NCBI RefSeq assembly: GCF_025175675.1
Contig: NZ_JANIOA010000001.1
Location: forward strand, 248,001 to 312,000
From: Sedimenticola hydrogenitrophicus
GTDB lineage: Bacteria; Pseudomonadota; Gammaproteobacteria; Chromatiales; Chromatiaceae
Length of the DNA stretch: 64,000 nucleotides
Direction of reading: 5' to 3'
A program made the position numbers and the translations under genes. The notes under the pieces are model-generated. The model did not search any database. It was given only the letters and a program-made list of their open reading frames with translations, and was not told where the DNA came from. Positions 34,797 through 43,521 of this stretch are shown one piece after another; position 1 is the first letter of the stretch; the number at the start of each line of letters is the position of its first letter.

Positions 34797-35939
34797 ATGT
34801 CCATCGTAATCATCGGCACCGGCATGGCCGGTTACAACCTGGCGCGCGAGATCCGCAAGAGCGATGCCGAGGTGCCGCTGGTTCTGGTCACGGCCGACAG
34901 CGGCGAGGCCTATCCGAAACCGGCCCTCTCCAACGCCCTGATCCAGGGCAAGCAACCCGACCAGATCGTCTCCGCCGATGCCGCCACCATGGCGGAACGG
35001 CTGAACGCGGTGATCCACACCCACACCCGGGTGCTCTCCATCGACAGCGCCAACCGGCAGCTGGTCACCAACCAGGGGAACATCCCCTACGGGCGGCTGG
35101 TGCTGGCCACCGGGGCACGACCGATCCGTCTGCCGTTCAAGGGAGACGGCGCCGACGCGATACTGTCGGTCAACGACCTGGAGGAGTACCGGTTTTTTCG
35201 CGCCCGGGTCGAACGGGCGAAACGGGTCGCCATCATCGGTCCCGGACTGATCGGCTGCGAATTTGCCAATGACCTGATCGTCTCCGGCCGCAAGGTGGAG
35301 GTGATCGGCCCCGACCCCTACCCCATCAGCACCCTGCTGCCGGAGACGGCCGGCCGGGCGCTCCAGGCCGGCCTGGCCGAAGTGGGGGTGCGCTGGCACC
35401 TGGGCACGGTGGTGGAGGAAATCAGCCGCACTTCCGACGGCCTGCAACTGCGGCTGGCCGACGGCAGCACCGTCACCGCCGACGTGGTCCTCTCGGCAAT
35501 CGGACTGAAGCCCGACCTGACGCTGGCCACCGCCATGGGACTGGAGACCAACCGGGGCATCGTCACCGACAGGCAGCTGCAGACTAGCCTGCCGGGCGTC
35601 TACGCCCTGGGGGACTGCCTGGAGGTGGCGGGGCTGAACCTGCCGTTCGTGATGCCGTTGATGAACGCCGCCCGGGCCCTGGCCAAGACCCTGACCGGGG
35701 CAGAAACGCCCCTCACCTACCCGGCCATGCCGGTGAGCATCAAGACCCCTGCCCACCCGATCGTGGTCTCCCCGCCGGCACGGGGTGCCGCGGGCGACTG
35801 GGAGATCGAGCAAAATGACACAGGCGTGCGGGCACTCTTCCGGTCGTCCCAGGGCGAACTGCTGGGCTTCACCCTGACCGGCAGTTACGTCGATGAGAAG
35901 GGCCAGTTGACCAGGCAGGTGCCGCCGGTGCTGGCGTGA
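34797..35939 (+). CDS. rubredoxin-NAD(+) reductase
   Basis: 380-residue FAD/NAD(P)-dependent reductase. The N-terminal FAD motif IIGTGMAGYNLARE (6-19) and NAD motif IIGPGLIGCEFAND (near 145) are both clear, and YALGDCLEV marks the second FAD contact. No redox-active CxxC, so it belongs to the one-electron/FAD-donor class that passes electrons to rubredoxin. ATG at 34797, preceded by GAAGGTG; a GTG three codons earlier was not used. Completes the rubrerythrin-rubredoxin-reductase operon opposite oxyR. Confidence 0.93.
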   Translation: MSIVIIGTGMAGYNLAREIRKSDAEVPLVLVTADSGEAYPKPALSNALIQGKQPDQIVSADAATMAERLNAVIHTHTRVLSIDSANRQLVTNQGNIPYGRLVLATGARPIRLPFKGDGADAILSVNDLEEYRFFRARVERAKRVAIIGPGLIGCEFANDLIVSGRKVEVIGPDPYPISTLLPETAGRALQAGLAEVGVRWHLGTVVEEISRTSDGLQLRLADGSTVTADVVLSAIGLKPDLTLATAMGLETNRGIVTDRQLQTSLPGVYALGDCLEVAGLNLPFVMPLMNAARALAKTLTGAETPLTYPAMPVSIKTPAHPIVVSPPARGAAGDWEIEQNDTGVRALFRSSQGELLGFTLTGSYVDEKGQLTRQVPPVLA

Positions 35940-35983
35940 GTCGAGCAGCAAAAATGCTGTTTCGCAGGGGGGGTTGAGAAAAC

Positions 35984-36052
35984 GGTGGGTCACACGGCGC
36001 CTGGATATTGGCGTGGTGTGGAAGCGTGGTGCCTGTGCGCCGCTAACCCACC
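35984..36052. repeat. GGTGGGT...ACCCACC palindromic repeat
   Basis: GGTGGGT at 35984-35990 pairs with ACCCACC at 36046-36052, with CACACGGCGCC... / ...GTGCGCCGC nested inside. Same sequence style as 52886-53014. Confidence 0.65.
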
Positions 36053-36072
36053 CTACAAAACTGCATCCGGGC

Positions 36073-36228
36073 GTAGGATGGGTGGAGCGCCCCGATGAAC
36101 TCTCCGCCGGCTCCGTCTCCGGCGCACAACCCATCGCGCACCTGCAATCGAATCCGAAGATGGGTTACGGCGCGCCCGACCACGGCGAATAGCCGTCAAC
36201 AAGGGTGCCGCGCCTCCACCCATCCTAC
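36073..36228. repeat. GTAGGATGGGTGGAG inverted-repeat element
   Basis: Perfect 15-bp ends GTAGGATGGGTGGAG (36073-36087) and complement (36214-36228). Same ends as the 62644-62791 element. Lies after the rubredoxin reductase gene, 43 bp from hybE. Confidence 0.8.
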
Positions 36229-36271
36229 ACGCCTGCTCATCGGCGTTTGCGGGTAAAGGGCAGACCTGGGA

Positions 36272-36808
36272 CTATTTCATCCGTCCACGCAAAAAATCGC
36301 GGCGGCTGCCCGTGGTCTGATCCACCGGCTTGGCCTCCCGCTTGATATCCAGTCGTCCCGGCATCGCCACGGTCACCGACTTCCCCGGGGCTTGTTCCGC
36401 CGGCGCCTGGAACAGCAACTCCATCACCTCCTCCGCCGTCTGGCGGATCACCTCCTGGGAGGGGAAGTCGTGCAGCGGGGACATCAGCGAGCAGGCCATG
36501 TAGACACCGAGGTCGGGATTCTCCGAGGCCATGAACACCACCGGTCCCTGGGGAAACGCCAGGCTGCGGTGATCGCCCTCCCCCAGGCGTTCCGCCTCGG
36601 CGGTGGCCGGCAGCAGGATCAGCTGCAGGGTCCAGGGGGTGATCAGCGCCCCCACCCAGTGCTGCTCAAAACGGCGCAGACCCACCACCTCCGTGGTCAA
36701 CTGGTCGTGGCAGACCGGCAGGCCGTGCATCTGGTTCTGTTCGATGCGCCGGAAGGCGCGGGTGATCTCGGCGGCGGGGCTGGTGGCAAAAAACGCGGGG
36801 CGATTCAT
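36272..36808 (-). CDS. hybE: [NiFe] hydrogenase assembly chaperone HybE
   Basis: 178 residues. HybE proofreads Tat export by binding the hydrogenase small subunit precursor. The RLEQ-to-GLPV...HWVGALITPWTLQLILLPA segment is the family core. ATG at 36808 is preferred; an in-frame GTG at 36820 would overlap the hypC stop. 4 nt after hypC, so co-translated with the maturation genes. Last gene of the hyb cluster. Confidence 0.93.
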   Translation of the reverse strand: MNRPAFFATSPAAEITRAFRRIEQNQMHGLPVCHDQLTTEVVGLRRFEQHWVGALITPWTLQLILLPATAEAERLGEGDHRSLAFPQGPVVFMASENPDLGVYMACSLMSPLHDFPSQEVIRQTAEEVMELLFQAPAEQAPGKSVTVAMPGRLDIKREAKPVDQTTGSRRDFLRGRMK

Positions 36809-36812
36809 GATC

Positions 36813-37124
36813 TCATCCACTCTGATCGTTGGAAAAACTGCCGGGCTTGCGGTTGGGATCGGTCAGGTCTGCAAAGTAGCTGTCCACATCCACCTCGCCA
36901 TCGCTGCCCATGATCTGCTCCAGCGCATCCAGGGCGTCATTGGTCTGTTTCGCCTCCGTCTCGGTCAATACTTCCCGGGCCGAACCGATGAAATTGAGTA
37001 TCCAGGTACCGGGCTCCTGCGGACCGATCAGCATGGTGTTGACCATCTCCTCGCGTCCCCGACCCCGGCACAGCGCCATCAAGTCGCGCTGTTCTATCAC
37101 CTGCATTGGAATTCCGATACACAT
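36813..37124 (-). CDS. hypC: hydrogenase maturation chaperone HypC/HybG
   Basis: 103 residues beginning MCIGIPMQV, the family signature with Cys2, which binds the Fe(CN)2CO group and the large subunit precursor. The final 25 residues are an acidic extension beyond the usual HypC length. Good AGGCAGG upstream of the ATG at 37124. Located between the endopeptidase and hybE, so it probably acts on HybC specifically. Confidence 0.93.
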   Translation of the reverse strand: MCIGIPMQVIEQRDLMALCRGRGREEMVNTMLIGPQEPGTWILNFIGSAREVLTETEAKQTNDALDALEQIMGSDGEVDVDSYFADLTDPNRKPGSFSNDQSG

Positions 37125-37176
37125 CCCGCACCTGCCTTTATCTGTTACTCCGGTCTGTTGCGTTGGACCGTTTTGT

Positions 37177-37692
37177 TCAGCAACCCGCTTCCGCCCAGAA
37201 GCCCCGGACTCCATCCTGCCTGGGTTCGATAGGAATGCCAAGGGATCGCAGTTCATCCGCCAGCATCTCCACCATCTCGTCCATCCGGGCGTTGACCCCG
37301 TCGGTGAGGCCGATCCGGGTCCGAAGGGAGTCCGGGACCATGCCGATGATGGTGATCTTCTCCGGTGCCTGCCCCTGTACCATAAGCAGCGCCAGCAGGT
37401 CGGAGAGGCCGATCTGGTGGGGTGAAATCTTGGTTTGGAAAAACTTTGGGACCTCGTCATCGGCCAGCCGCACCAGGGTGCAAGGCGGCGCGCCGGTCTT
37501 TACCGCGTCGGCGATAATGACGTGTTCGTTATTGCTGAGGGGGTTGAGCAGGTCCATGGCCGAGGTGCCGCCATCGATCACCTCAACCGACTCCGGCAGG
37601 ATGTAATGCTGTTCCAACAGCTCGACCGCGCGCACCCCCAGGCCCTCATCGGATAACAGCACGTTACCCAGTCCGATCACTACTACGCTCAT
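37177..37692 (-). CDS. hybD: hydrogenase maturation endopeptidase (HybD/HyaD family)
   Basis: 171 residues. Cleaves the C-terminal tail of the large subunit after nickel insertion. The nickel-binding residues are as in HybD: Glu in LLSDEGLGVRA, Asp in VIDGGTSAMD and His in SPHQIGLSDLL. ATG at 37692 with GAGGTGG 8 nt upstream is preferred over in-frame starts up to 37731. It is separated from hybC by a terminator and a repeat element, so it may have a separate promoter. Confidence 0.94.
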   Translation of the reverse strand: MSVVVIGLGNVLLSDEGLGVRAVELLEQHYILPESVEVIDGGTSAMDLLNPLSNNEHVIIADAVKTGAPPCTLVRLADDEVPKFFQTKISPHQIGLSDLLALLMVQGQAPEKITIIGMVPDSLRTRIGLTDGVNARMDEMVEMLADELRSLGIPIEPRQDGVRGFWAEAGC

Positions 37693-37775
37693 ATCGTTTC
37701 CACCTCGATCAGTGGCCATGGAGTCCTCCACGGCCCAACTATTCTTCCACCACGCCCCGGAAACAAACCGTAGCC

Positions 37776-37862
37776 CGTAGGTTGGGGTGAGCCTGCGAAC
37801 CCCAACAGGATTTCAGGCGTGTGCACAAGGTGTTGGGGTTCGTTCCTCACCCCAACCTACGG
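37776..37862. repeat. CGTAGGTTGGGGTGAG inverted-repeat element
   Basis: CGTAGGTTGGGGTGAG... at 37776 is mirrored by CTCACCCCAACCTACG ending near 37862. Same family as 6196-6275. Sits between hybC and hybD. Confidence 0.82.
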
Positions 37863-37943
37863 CCTCTGCCACGTTATCGACGTCCATAGATGGCGGTGCG
37901 TACCCGCCGGGGTCGACAGCAAGGTGCCATGGTTCCATCCTGG

Positions 37944-37976
37944 AAAAAAACCTCCCTCCCGATGAAGGGAGGGAGG
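37944..37976 (-). terminator. terminator after hybC
   Basis: On the minus strand, CCTCCCT...AGGGAGG followed by seven T. It lies 30 nt after the hybC stop, so structural and maturation genes are probably separated or attenuated here. Confidence 0.8.
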
Positions 37977-38005
37977 GAAGGAGGCATCTATTGCTGTTCA
38001 GATGC

Positions 38006-39706
38006 TCAGAGCGCCTTCACCTTGACGATCTCCTGCTGCTCGGTATCCACCAGGTGGATGGCACAGGCGATACAGGGATCGAAAGAGTGAACGGTGCGTA
38101 ACACCTCCAGCGGCAGTTCCGGATCGGCCACCGGGTTGCCTATCAGCGAGGCCTCGTAGGGCCCCATGGCATCACTCTCATTGCGTGGACCGGCATTCCA
38201 GGTGCTGGGCACCACGCACTGGTAGTTCTTGATCTTGCCGTCGTTGATCACCACCCAGTGTGACAGCACGCCGCGCGGCGCCTCGTGGAAACCGAAGCCC
38301 CTGATCTCGCCCTTGGGGAATACCGGCTGGTTGAAGGTATCGGTATCGCCCTTGCCGATATTCTCCATCAGCATGTTCCACTGGTCGTTCATGTTATCCA
38401 GCATCACCGCGGTACGCACCGCGCGTGCCGCGTGTCGGCCGATGGTGGAGTGCAGGGCGGCTAGCGGAATCTCCTTGCCGGCCACCGCGCTCAGGGTGCC
38501 CATGGCAGTCTTCAGATGCCTGGCCGTGGGCTCGTGCCCAGCCGCCGCCATGCACAGCACATTGGCCAACGGGCCGACCTGGGCCGGTTTGCCGTAGAAG
38601 GTGGGTGACTTGATCCACGAGTACTGCCCCTCGTCCTGGAAGTCGGTGTACTGCGGCTCGGTCTCACCCTCCCACGGATGCAGGGCCGCGTCGCCCTGGT
38701 ACCAGGAGTGCTTCGAGCTCTCCTTGACGCCGTCGCGGAACAGGGCGTCCTGGTAGCTGGCGATCGGCTTGAAGGTGCTCAGGTCGCCGCCGGTGATGTA
38801 GCCGCCCGGCAGGGCGAATTTCGTCCCCTTGGTGTCGATCGGCATGTCCGGCACCGACAGGTAGTCGGTGATGCCTTGGCCGTAACCGGCCCAATCGAGA
38901 TAGAAGGCGCCCACCGCCGGCACGTCCACCATGTAGACGTTGTTGACGAAATCAGAGAGCTTGTCGATCCAGCCCTTGATCGCCAGCAGCCGCTCCATGT
39001 TCAGGGTTGACTGGCTGTCCAGGTTGATGGAGTTGGTGACACCGCCCACCGCCAGGTTCTGGATATGCGGGGTCTTGCCGCCGAGGATGGTGACGATCTT
39101 GTTGGCGTAGCGCTGCACCTCCAGTGCCTGCAGGTAGTGGGCCACCGCCAGCAGGTTCACCTCCGGCGGCAGCTTCATGGCCGGGTGCCCCCAGTAGCCG
39201 TTGGCGAACGGCCCCAGCTGGCCGCTGGAGACGAAGGCCGCCAGCTTGTCCTTCACCGCCTGCATCTCGTGGGGACCGTTGCCGCCCCAGGAGGAGAGGC
39301 TCTCCGCCAGCTTGGCGGTGGCCTTGGGATCGGCGTCCAGCGCCGAGACCACGTCCACCCAGTCGAGGGCCGACAGGTGATAGAAGTGGACGATATGATC
39401 GTGAATGGCCTGGGCCGCCACGATCAGGTTACGCACGAACTGGGCGTTCAGCGGCACTTCCAGATTGAGCGCATTCTCCACCGCGCGCACCGAGGTGAGG
39501 GCGTGCACGGTGGTGCAGACGCCGCAGATACGCTGGGTGAAGACCCAGGCGTCGCGCGGGTCACGACCCACCAGGATCTTTTCGATACCGCGCCACATCT
39601 GGCCGGAGGACCAGGCGTTACTGACCTTGCCATCCTCGACCTCGACATCGATACGCAGGTGCCCTTCAATGCGGGTAACGGGATCAACAGTTATACGAGT
39701 AGCCAC
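38006..39706 (-). CDS. hybC: [NiFe] uptake hydrogenase large subunit
   Basis: 566 residues. Nickel-site motifs are both complete: RICGVC (Cys61/Cys64) and DPCIACAIH (Cys545/Cys548, His551). The last 15 residues after His551 are the tail that HybD cleaves. GTG start at 39706, with GGAGAG 8 nt upstream. Works with HybO; oxidises H2 on the periplasmic side and passes electrons via HybA/HybB to quinone. Belongs to the group 1 (Hyd-2-like) membrane-bound uptake enzymes. Confidence 0.96.
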   Translation of the reverse strand: MATRITVDPVTRIEGHLRIDVEVEDGKVSNAWSSGQMWRGIEKILVGRDPRDAWVFTQRICGVCTTVHALTSVRAVENALNLEVPLNAQFVRNLIVAAQAIHDHIVHFYHLSALDWVDVVSALDADPKATAKLAESLSSWGGNGPHEMQAVKDKLAAFVSSGQLGPFANGYWGHPAMKLPPEVNLLAVAHYLQALEVQRYANKIVTILGGKTPHIQNLAVGGVTNSINLDSQSTLNMERLLAIKGWIDKLSDFVNNVYMVDVPAVGAFYLDWAGYGQGITDYLSVPDMPIDTKGTKFALPGGYITGGDLSTFKPIASYQDALFRDGVKESSKHSWYQGDAALHPWEGETEPQYTDFQDEGQYSWIKSPTFYGKPAQVGPLANVLCMAAAGHEPTARHLKTAMGTLSAVAGKEIPLAALHSTIGRHAARAVRTAVMLDNMNDQWNMLMENIGKGDTDTFNQPVFPKGEIRGFGFHEAPRGVLSHWVVINDGKIKNYQCVVPSTWNAGPRNESDAMGPYEASLIGNPVADPELPLEVLRTVHSFDPCIACAIHLVDTEQQEIVKVKAL

Positions 39707-39742
39707 AATATTCTCTCCTACTTAAGGAATGTCTGTTCTGCC

Positions 39743-40882
39743 TTACGCATGTTCAGCAGAATGCAGAACGGGCAGTTTCTTAACGAAGACCAGATAGGCC
39801 ATGATTTCAATCGCAACGATACCCACCGTCACCATCAGTTCCGGGACCGAGGGGAAATAGCTGTAGCCGGGTCCCGGGTTGTAACCGATCAGGAAGGCGT
39901 TGAACCGGTACAGGGCACCGGCGAACAGCAGCGACACTGCGGCAAACAGCAGTAGCCGGCCGCTGTTGCGGCGGGCCGGTGACAGCAGCACCCACAGCGG
40001 GAAGATGAACAGCGCCATCTCCAGCAGGAACATGTTGCCCGCCAGGTCGCCGGCGAAGGCCAGGCCAAGCTTGCCGCGCAGCACCAGTTCCGCCAGCCGC
40101 ACCACCAGGTAGACGGCGAGCAGGCCGATAATCACCTTGCCCAGGCTCGCCAGCAGCGGAGTCTCGGAACGACGCTTGAAGCCGATTGCCGAGAACGACG
40201 CCTCGAAGATGACGATGGAGAAACCCATGGTCAACGCCGTGAGCAGGGCCAGTAACGGCTGCAGTTGCAGCGACTGCCACAGTGGATGCACCTTGGCCCC
40301 CATGATGATCAGCAGCGAGCCGAGGGAGGACTGGTGCATGGTCGGCAGCAGCAGGCCCAGGGCAATAATCAGGAACAGCACCTTGTTCAACCAGCGCAGC
40401 GCACCCGTCGCCCCCATCCGCTCCAGTAGCGCGGGGGCGAATTCGATGACCAGCACCAGGATATAGGCCATCACGCAGAGACCCACCTCCAACATGACCG
40501 AGTTGAAGTTCCAGTTGGAGGGCATCAGGATGTTATAGAACTGCCAGTACCGACCCATATCGAAGAAGGCACCGAAACCACCCAGGGCATAGCCGAACAG
40601 GCTGGCCAGGATGGCCGGCCGGATCAGCGGGTGGTACTGCCCCTTGTTGAAGACATAGATCACGAAGGCCAGGGCGTAACCGCCGCAGGCCAGGGCGGTA
40701 CCGATCACCACGTCATAGACCACCCAGACACCCCACGGGTAACCCGAGTTGATGTTGGCCACCGCACCCAGTCCATCGGCAAACCGCACGCCGAGAAAGT
40801 AGAGTCCGATCACGCCAAGTACGCCCAGGAACATGAAGGGCAGGGTAAGAATCCTACCCTCCACCGGTTTATGTTCGCTCAT
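39743..40882 (-). CDS. hybB: HybB, hydrogenase membrane subunit (NrfD family)
   Basis: 379 residues, about ten membrane helices, first around 13-33. NrfD/HybB-like quinone-reducing anchor, no heme-binding motif. Overlaps hybA by 4 nt (ATGA). Delivers electrons from the periplasmic HybOAC complex to the quinone pool. Characteristic NINSGYPWGVWVVYDVVIGT and GGFGAFFDMGRYWQ sequences. Length and order match E. coli HybB. Confidence 0.94.
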   Translation of the reverse strand: MSEHKPVEGRILTLPFMFLGVLGVIGLYFLGVRFADGLGAVANINSGYPWGVWVVYDVVIGTALACGGYALAFVIYVFNKGQYHPLIRPAILASLFGYALGGFGAFFDMGRYWQFYNILMPSNWNFNSVMLEVGLCVMAYILVLVIEFAPALLERMGATGALRWLNKVLFLIIALGLLLPTMHQSSLGSLLIIMGAKVHPLWQSLQLQPLLALLTALTMGFSIVIFEASFSAIGFKRRSETPLLASLGKVIIGLLAVYLVVRLAELVLRGKLGLAFAGDLAGNMFLLEMALFIFPLWVLLSPARRNSGRLLLFAAVSLLFAGALYRFNAFLIGYNPGPGYSYFPSVPELMVTVGIVAIEIMAYLVFVKKLPVLHSAEHA

Positions 40883-41904
40883 GGTTCACCTCTGTCATTG
40901 TTAGGCTCGGGACGACGACTATTTTTACTTTGGGGGTCATCCTGGTCCGCTTTACTGGTGTTGCGCTTGACCACGAAGGCCAGCCCCGCCAGGGCGATCG
41001 CCGGCGCGATCATGCCCTTGTACAGCGTGTGCTGGACCCCCTCCGCGATCGAGGCGTAGGAGCGCTCGGGCAACTCAGGCAGACCCAGTTTCTGCAGCGG
41101 CACTCCCGCGATGTGCATCACCTGAGTTCCCCCGAGCTCGCGCTCTCCGTAAACGTGCTGCCGGTATTCCGGGGCCTCCTTGTCATGGGTGTGCAACCCA
41201 TCCGAGGCGCGTCCCCGGGCGTAGGTATAGGCCTCGCCCGGCTTGGCGGCGAGCCGTCTCTTCGCCTCCTCCAGCAGCTCCCGCCGGGTACCGAACAGGG
41301 TCGCCCCGGTGGGACAAACCTCGGCACAGCCCGGCAACAGCCCCTGGGAGATGCGCTCCACCCCCGCCTGATTGCAGAACTGGCACTTCTGGATCTGCCC
41401 GCGCGGGTCGTTGTACTCGTACTGGGGGATGTTGTATGGACAGGCCACCATGCAGTTGCGGCAACCGATACAGGTATCCGGGTTGTACTGGACGATGCCG
41501 GTCTGCGGATTTTTATCCAGTGCCGTGACCGGGCAGGCGGAGACGCAGGCCGGATCGACACAGTGCATGCAGCTCTTCTTGGCAAACGAGAAGCCATCGA
41601 CCTCCCGATCTTTTTGCTCGGAGGTGCCGTTCTTGTAGACCTTGATCACGTTGTAGGTATCGCCGGAGACATCGCGTGCGGCGTCGTACTGGACATCCTC
41701 GCCCATGATGCTCGGCGGCAGCCCGTTAATCTCTTTACAGGCGCGTACGCAGGCCTTGCAGCCAACACACAAGGTAGCGTCATAGAGAATGCCAATGGCA
41801 TTCTCTAGCGGTTCCTTGTTTTCACGCGCCTCTGCCGTGCCGATACCGCAGAGCGCTGCCGTGGCACCACCTGCAGTGGCTTTGAGAAAATCTCTACGTT
41901 TCAT
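40879..41904 (-). CDS. hybA: HybA, periplasmic 4Fe-4S electron carrier
   Basis: 341 residues. Twin-arginine start MKRRDFLKATAGG. Four cubane clusters are implied by CVGCKACVRAC, CMHCVDPACVSACP, CIGCRNCMVACPYN and CQFCN...CAEVCPTG. A C-terminal hydrophobic segment (about 300-315) anchors it in the membrane. Bridges HybO and HybB. GGGGG lies 6 nt upstream of the ATG. The middle region (QIQKCQFCNQAGVERISQG) is normal for HybA. Confidence 0.94.
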   Translation of the reverse strand: MKRRDFLKATAGGATAALCGIGTAEARENKEPLENAIGILYDATLCVGCKACVRACKEINGLPPSIMGEDVQYDAARDVSGDTYNVIKVYKNGTSEQKDREVDGFSFAKKSCMHCVDPACVSACPVTALDKNPQTGIVQYNPDTCIGCRNCMVACPYNIPQYEYNDPRGQIQKCQFCNQAGVERISQGLLPGCAEVCPTGATLFGTRRELLEEAKRRLAAKPGEAYTYARGRASDGLHTHDKEAPEYRQHVYGERELGGTQVMHIAGVPLQKLGLPELPERSYASIAEGVQHTLYKGMIAPAIALAGLAFVVKRNTSKADQDDPQSKNSRRPEPNNDRGEP

Positions 41905-41913
41905 AACGCCCCC

Positions 41914-43047
41914 TTAACCCCGATTGTCGCCGTCACCAGCCTCTTCGCTCTTACCGAGCTTCCTGGCGGCCATGGCCGTTGCGCCCACGGCAGCGCCGAT
42001 GACACCACCGACCAGCGCCGCGGCACCCGGCGTGGAGTTGCTGGTTCCCTGACGGTCGTCGACGTAGGGGAAGGCATTCGGTGGGGCATGGGTCTTCACA
42101 TCCGCCAGTTCATGGATCGCCTTGGTGAACCCGATACCCTGCTCGGTGCAACCGAAACAGGGATGGCCGACACCAACCGGCCAGGCCCCACCGCCCACGT
42201 CGCCGAACTCGATGGCGGGGCAGTTGGCGTAGGTTTCCGGTCCCTTGCAGCCGAGCTTATAGAGGCAGTACCCCAGTTGATGCCCCTCGTCACCAAACTC
42301 CAGGGCGAAGCGCCCGGCGTCGAAGTGGGGGCGGCGCTCGCAGTTCTCGTGAATCAGACGGCCGTAGGCGAATTTGGGCCGGTTCAGATGATCCAGTGCC
42401 GGCAGCTTGCCGAAGGTGACGAAGTGCAGCACGGTGGAGAGGAAGTTATAAGGATTGGGCGGACAGCCGGGAATGGTGACCACGGTCTTGTCGGTCAGGA
42501 TGGCCGGCGCCCCCTTGGCCTCGGTCGGATTGATGCCGCTGGAGGGGATGCCGCCCCAGGAAGCGCAGGAGCCGATGGCGACAATCGCCGCCGCGCCCTC
42601 GGCCGCCTCCTTGACGTGATCGAGCATGGTCTTGCCGCCGATCTTACAGTAGATACCGCCATCCTTGACCGGCGTGGCCCCCTCGATCACCAGCAGGTAC
42701 TTGCCCTTGTTGGCCTTCATCGAGGCCTGCTTGGCCGCCTCCACCTGATGTCCGGCCGCCGCCGCCAGGGTCTCGTGGTAGTCCAGCGAGATCAGATCAA
42801 GGATCAGGGTCTCAATGGTGGGATGCTCGGAACGTAGCAGGGATTCGGTACATCCCGTGCATTCCTGACCATGAAGCCATATCACCGGCGGCCTCGCCTT
42901 CGGACTGGCAACGGCATTGGCCATGGCCATCGCCTCACTGGTGGTCAGTCCCATGGTCGCAGCTACGCCGGTACAGAACTTCATAAAGTCCCGCCGCGAT
43001 ACGCCCAATCTTTTCTCGAGTTGCTCGAAATTGCGCTCGTCGTTCAT
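41914..43047 (-). CDS. hybO: [NiFe] uptake hydrogenase small subunit
   Basis: 377 residues. Twin-arginine signal SRRDFMK (RR at 18-19), so HybO-HybC is exported folded by Tat. Fe-S ligands ECTGCTES (Cys63/Cys66), IGSCASWGG, PGCPPNP and later CERR...GYCLYKLGCKG and CFGCTEQG serve the proximal, medial and distal clusters. A C-terminal membrane helix (VGGVIGAAVGATAMAA) is typical of the Hyd-2 class. First gene of the structural operon; a sigma-54-like promoter is possible at 43138-43154. GAGGTAGGGG precedes the ATG. Confidence 0.95.
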   Translation of the reverse strand: MNDERNFEQLEKRLGVSRRDFMKFCTGVAATMGLTTSEAMAMANAVASPKARPPVIWLHGQECTGCTESLLRSEHPTIETLILDLISLDYHETLAAAAGHQVEAAKQASMKANKGKYLLVIEGATPVKDGGIYCKIGGKTMLDHVKEAAEGAAAIVAIGSCASWGGIPSSGINPTEAKGAPAILTDKTVVTIPGCPPNPYNFLSTVLHFVTFGKLPALDHLNRPKFAYGRLIHENCERRPHFDAGRFALEFGDEGHQLGYCLYKLGCKGPETYANCPAIEFGDVGGGAWPVGVGHPCFGCTEQGIGFTKAIHELADVKTHAPPNAFPYVDDRQGTSNSTPGAAALVGGVIGAAVGATAMAARKLGKSEEAGDGDNRG

Positions 43048-43094
43048 TAACCCCTACCTCAATTTTGGTCTCTGGAAGGTTAGTTATTCTGTAA

Positions 43095-43218
43095 GTCAGT
43101 GCATCTGACAGCTCATCTCTGCCATTAACAGCGTAAGTACAATTTCCATGCCAAGATCAAGGTAGGGATCGTTTTGATCGACGATTCATGCGTTTAGACA
43201 GGTATCTGACAAATGTCA
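43095..43218 (-). promoter_or_regulatory. candidate hyb promoter/operator region
   Basis: TTGGCATGGAAATTGTA (43138-43154, minus strand) resembles a -24/-12 promoter, but -12 reads GT rather than GC. Two palindromes flank it: GTCAG-TGCAT-CTGAC (43095-43109) and TGACA-AA-TGTCA (43207-43218). Both could bind the hydrogenase regulator. The rest of the 474-bp gap to the divergent gene holds no gene. Confidence 0.4.
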
Positions 43219-43521
43219 AATACCTAATATGGAAGTGGTTATTACATCGGCAAGGCGTGAGCGGAAAGTTGCCTTTCATCGGAGCGACCGCGCATTGCGG
43301 TATTCCTTTCCCCTCCTCTTGCACTGGAAACCCCGGTACCATCCCGCCACCCTGTCCGCGGACCCTAAAGCCCCCCCCGGCGCGGCTTTCCGCGGGCGAT
43401 TGTGGATTACCGGATTCCCAGTGCCGGATTTTAGGCGTAAAATTTGCTCGCATAGCCCGCGGAGTGACCCTCTCCGCTTCGGATTGCAGTCGGTTAGACC
43501 TAGCTATGTCAGAACTGGAAT

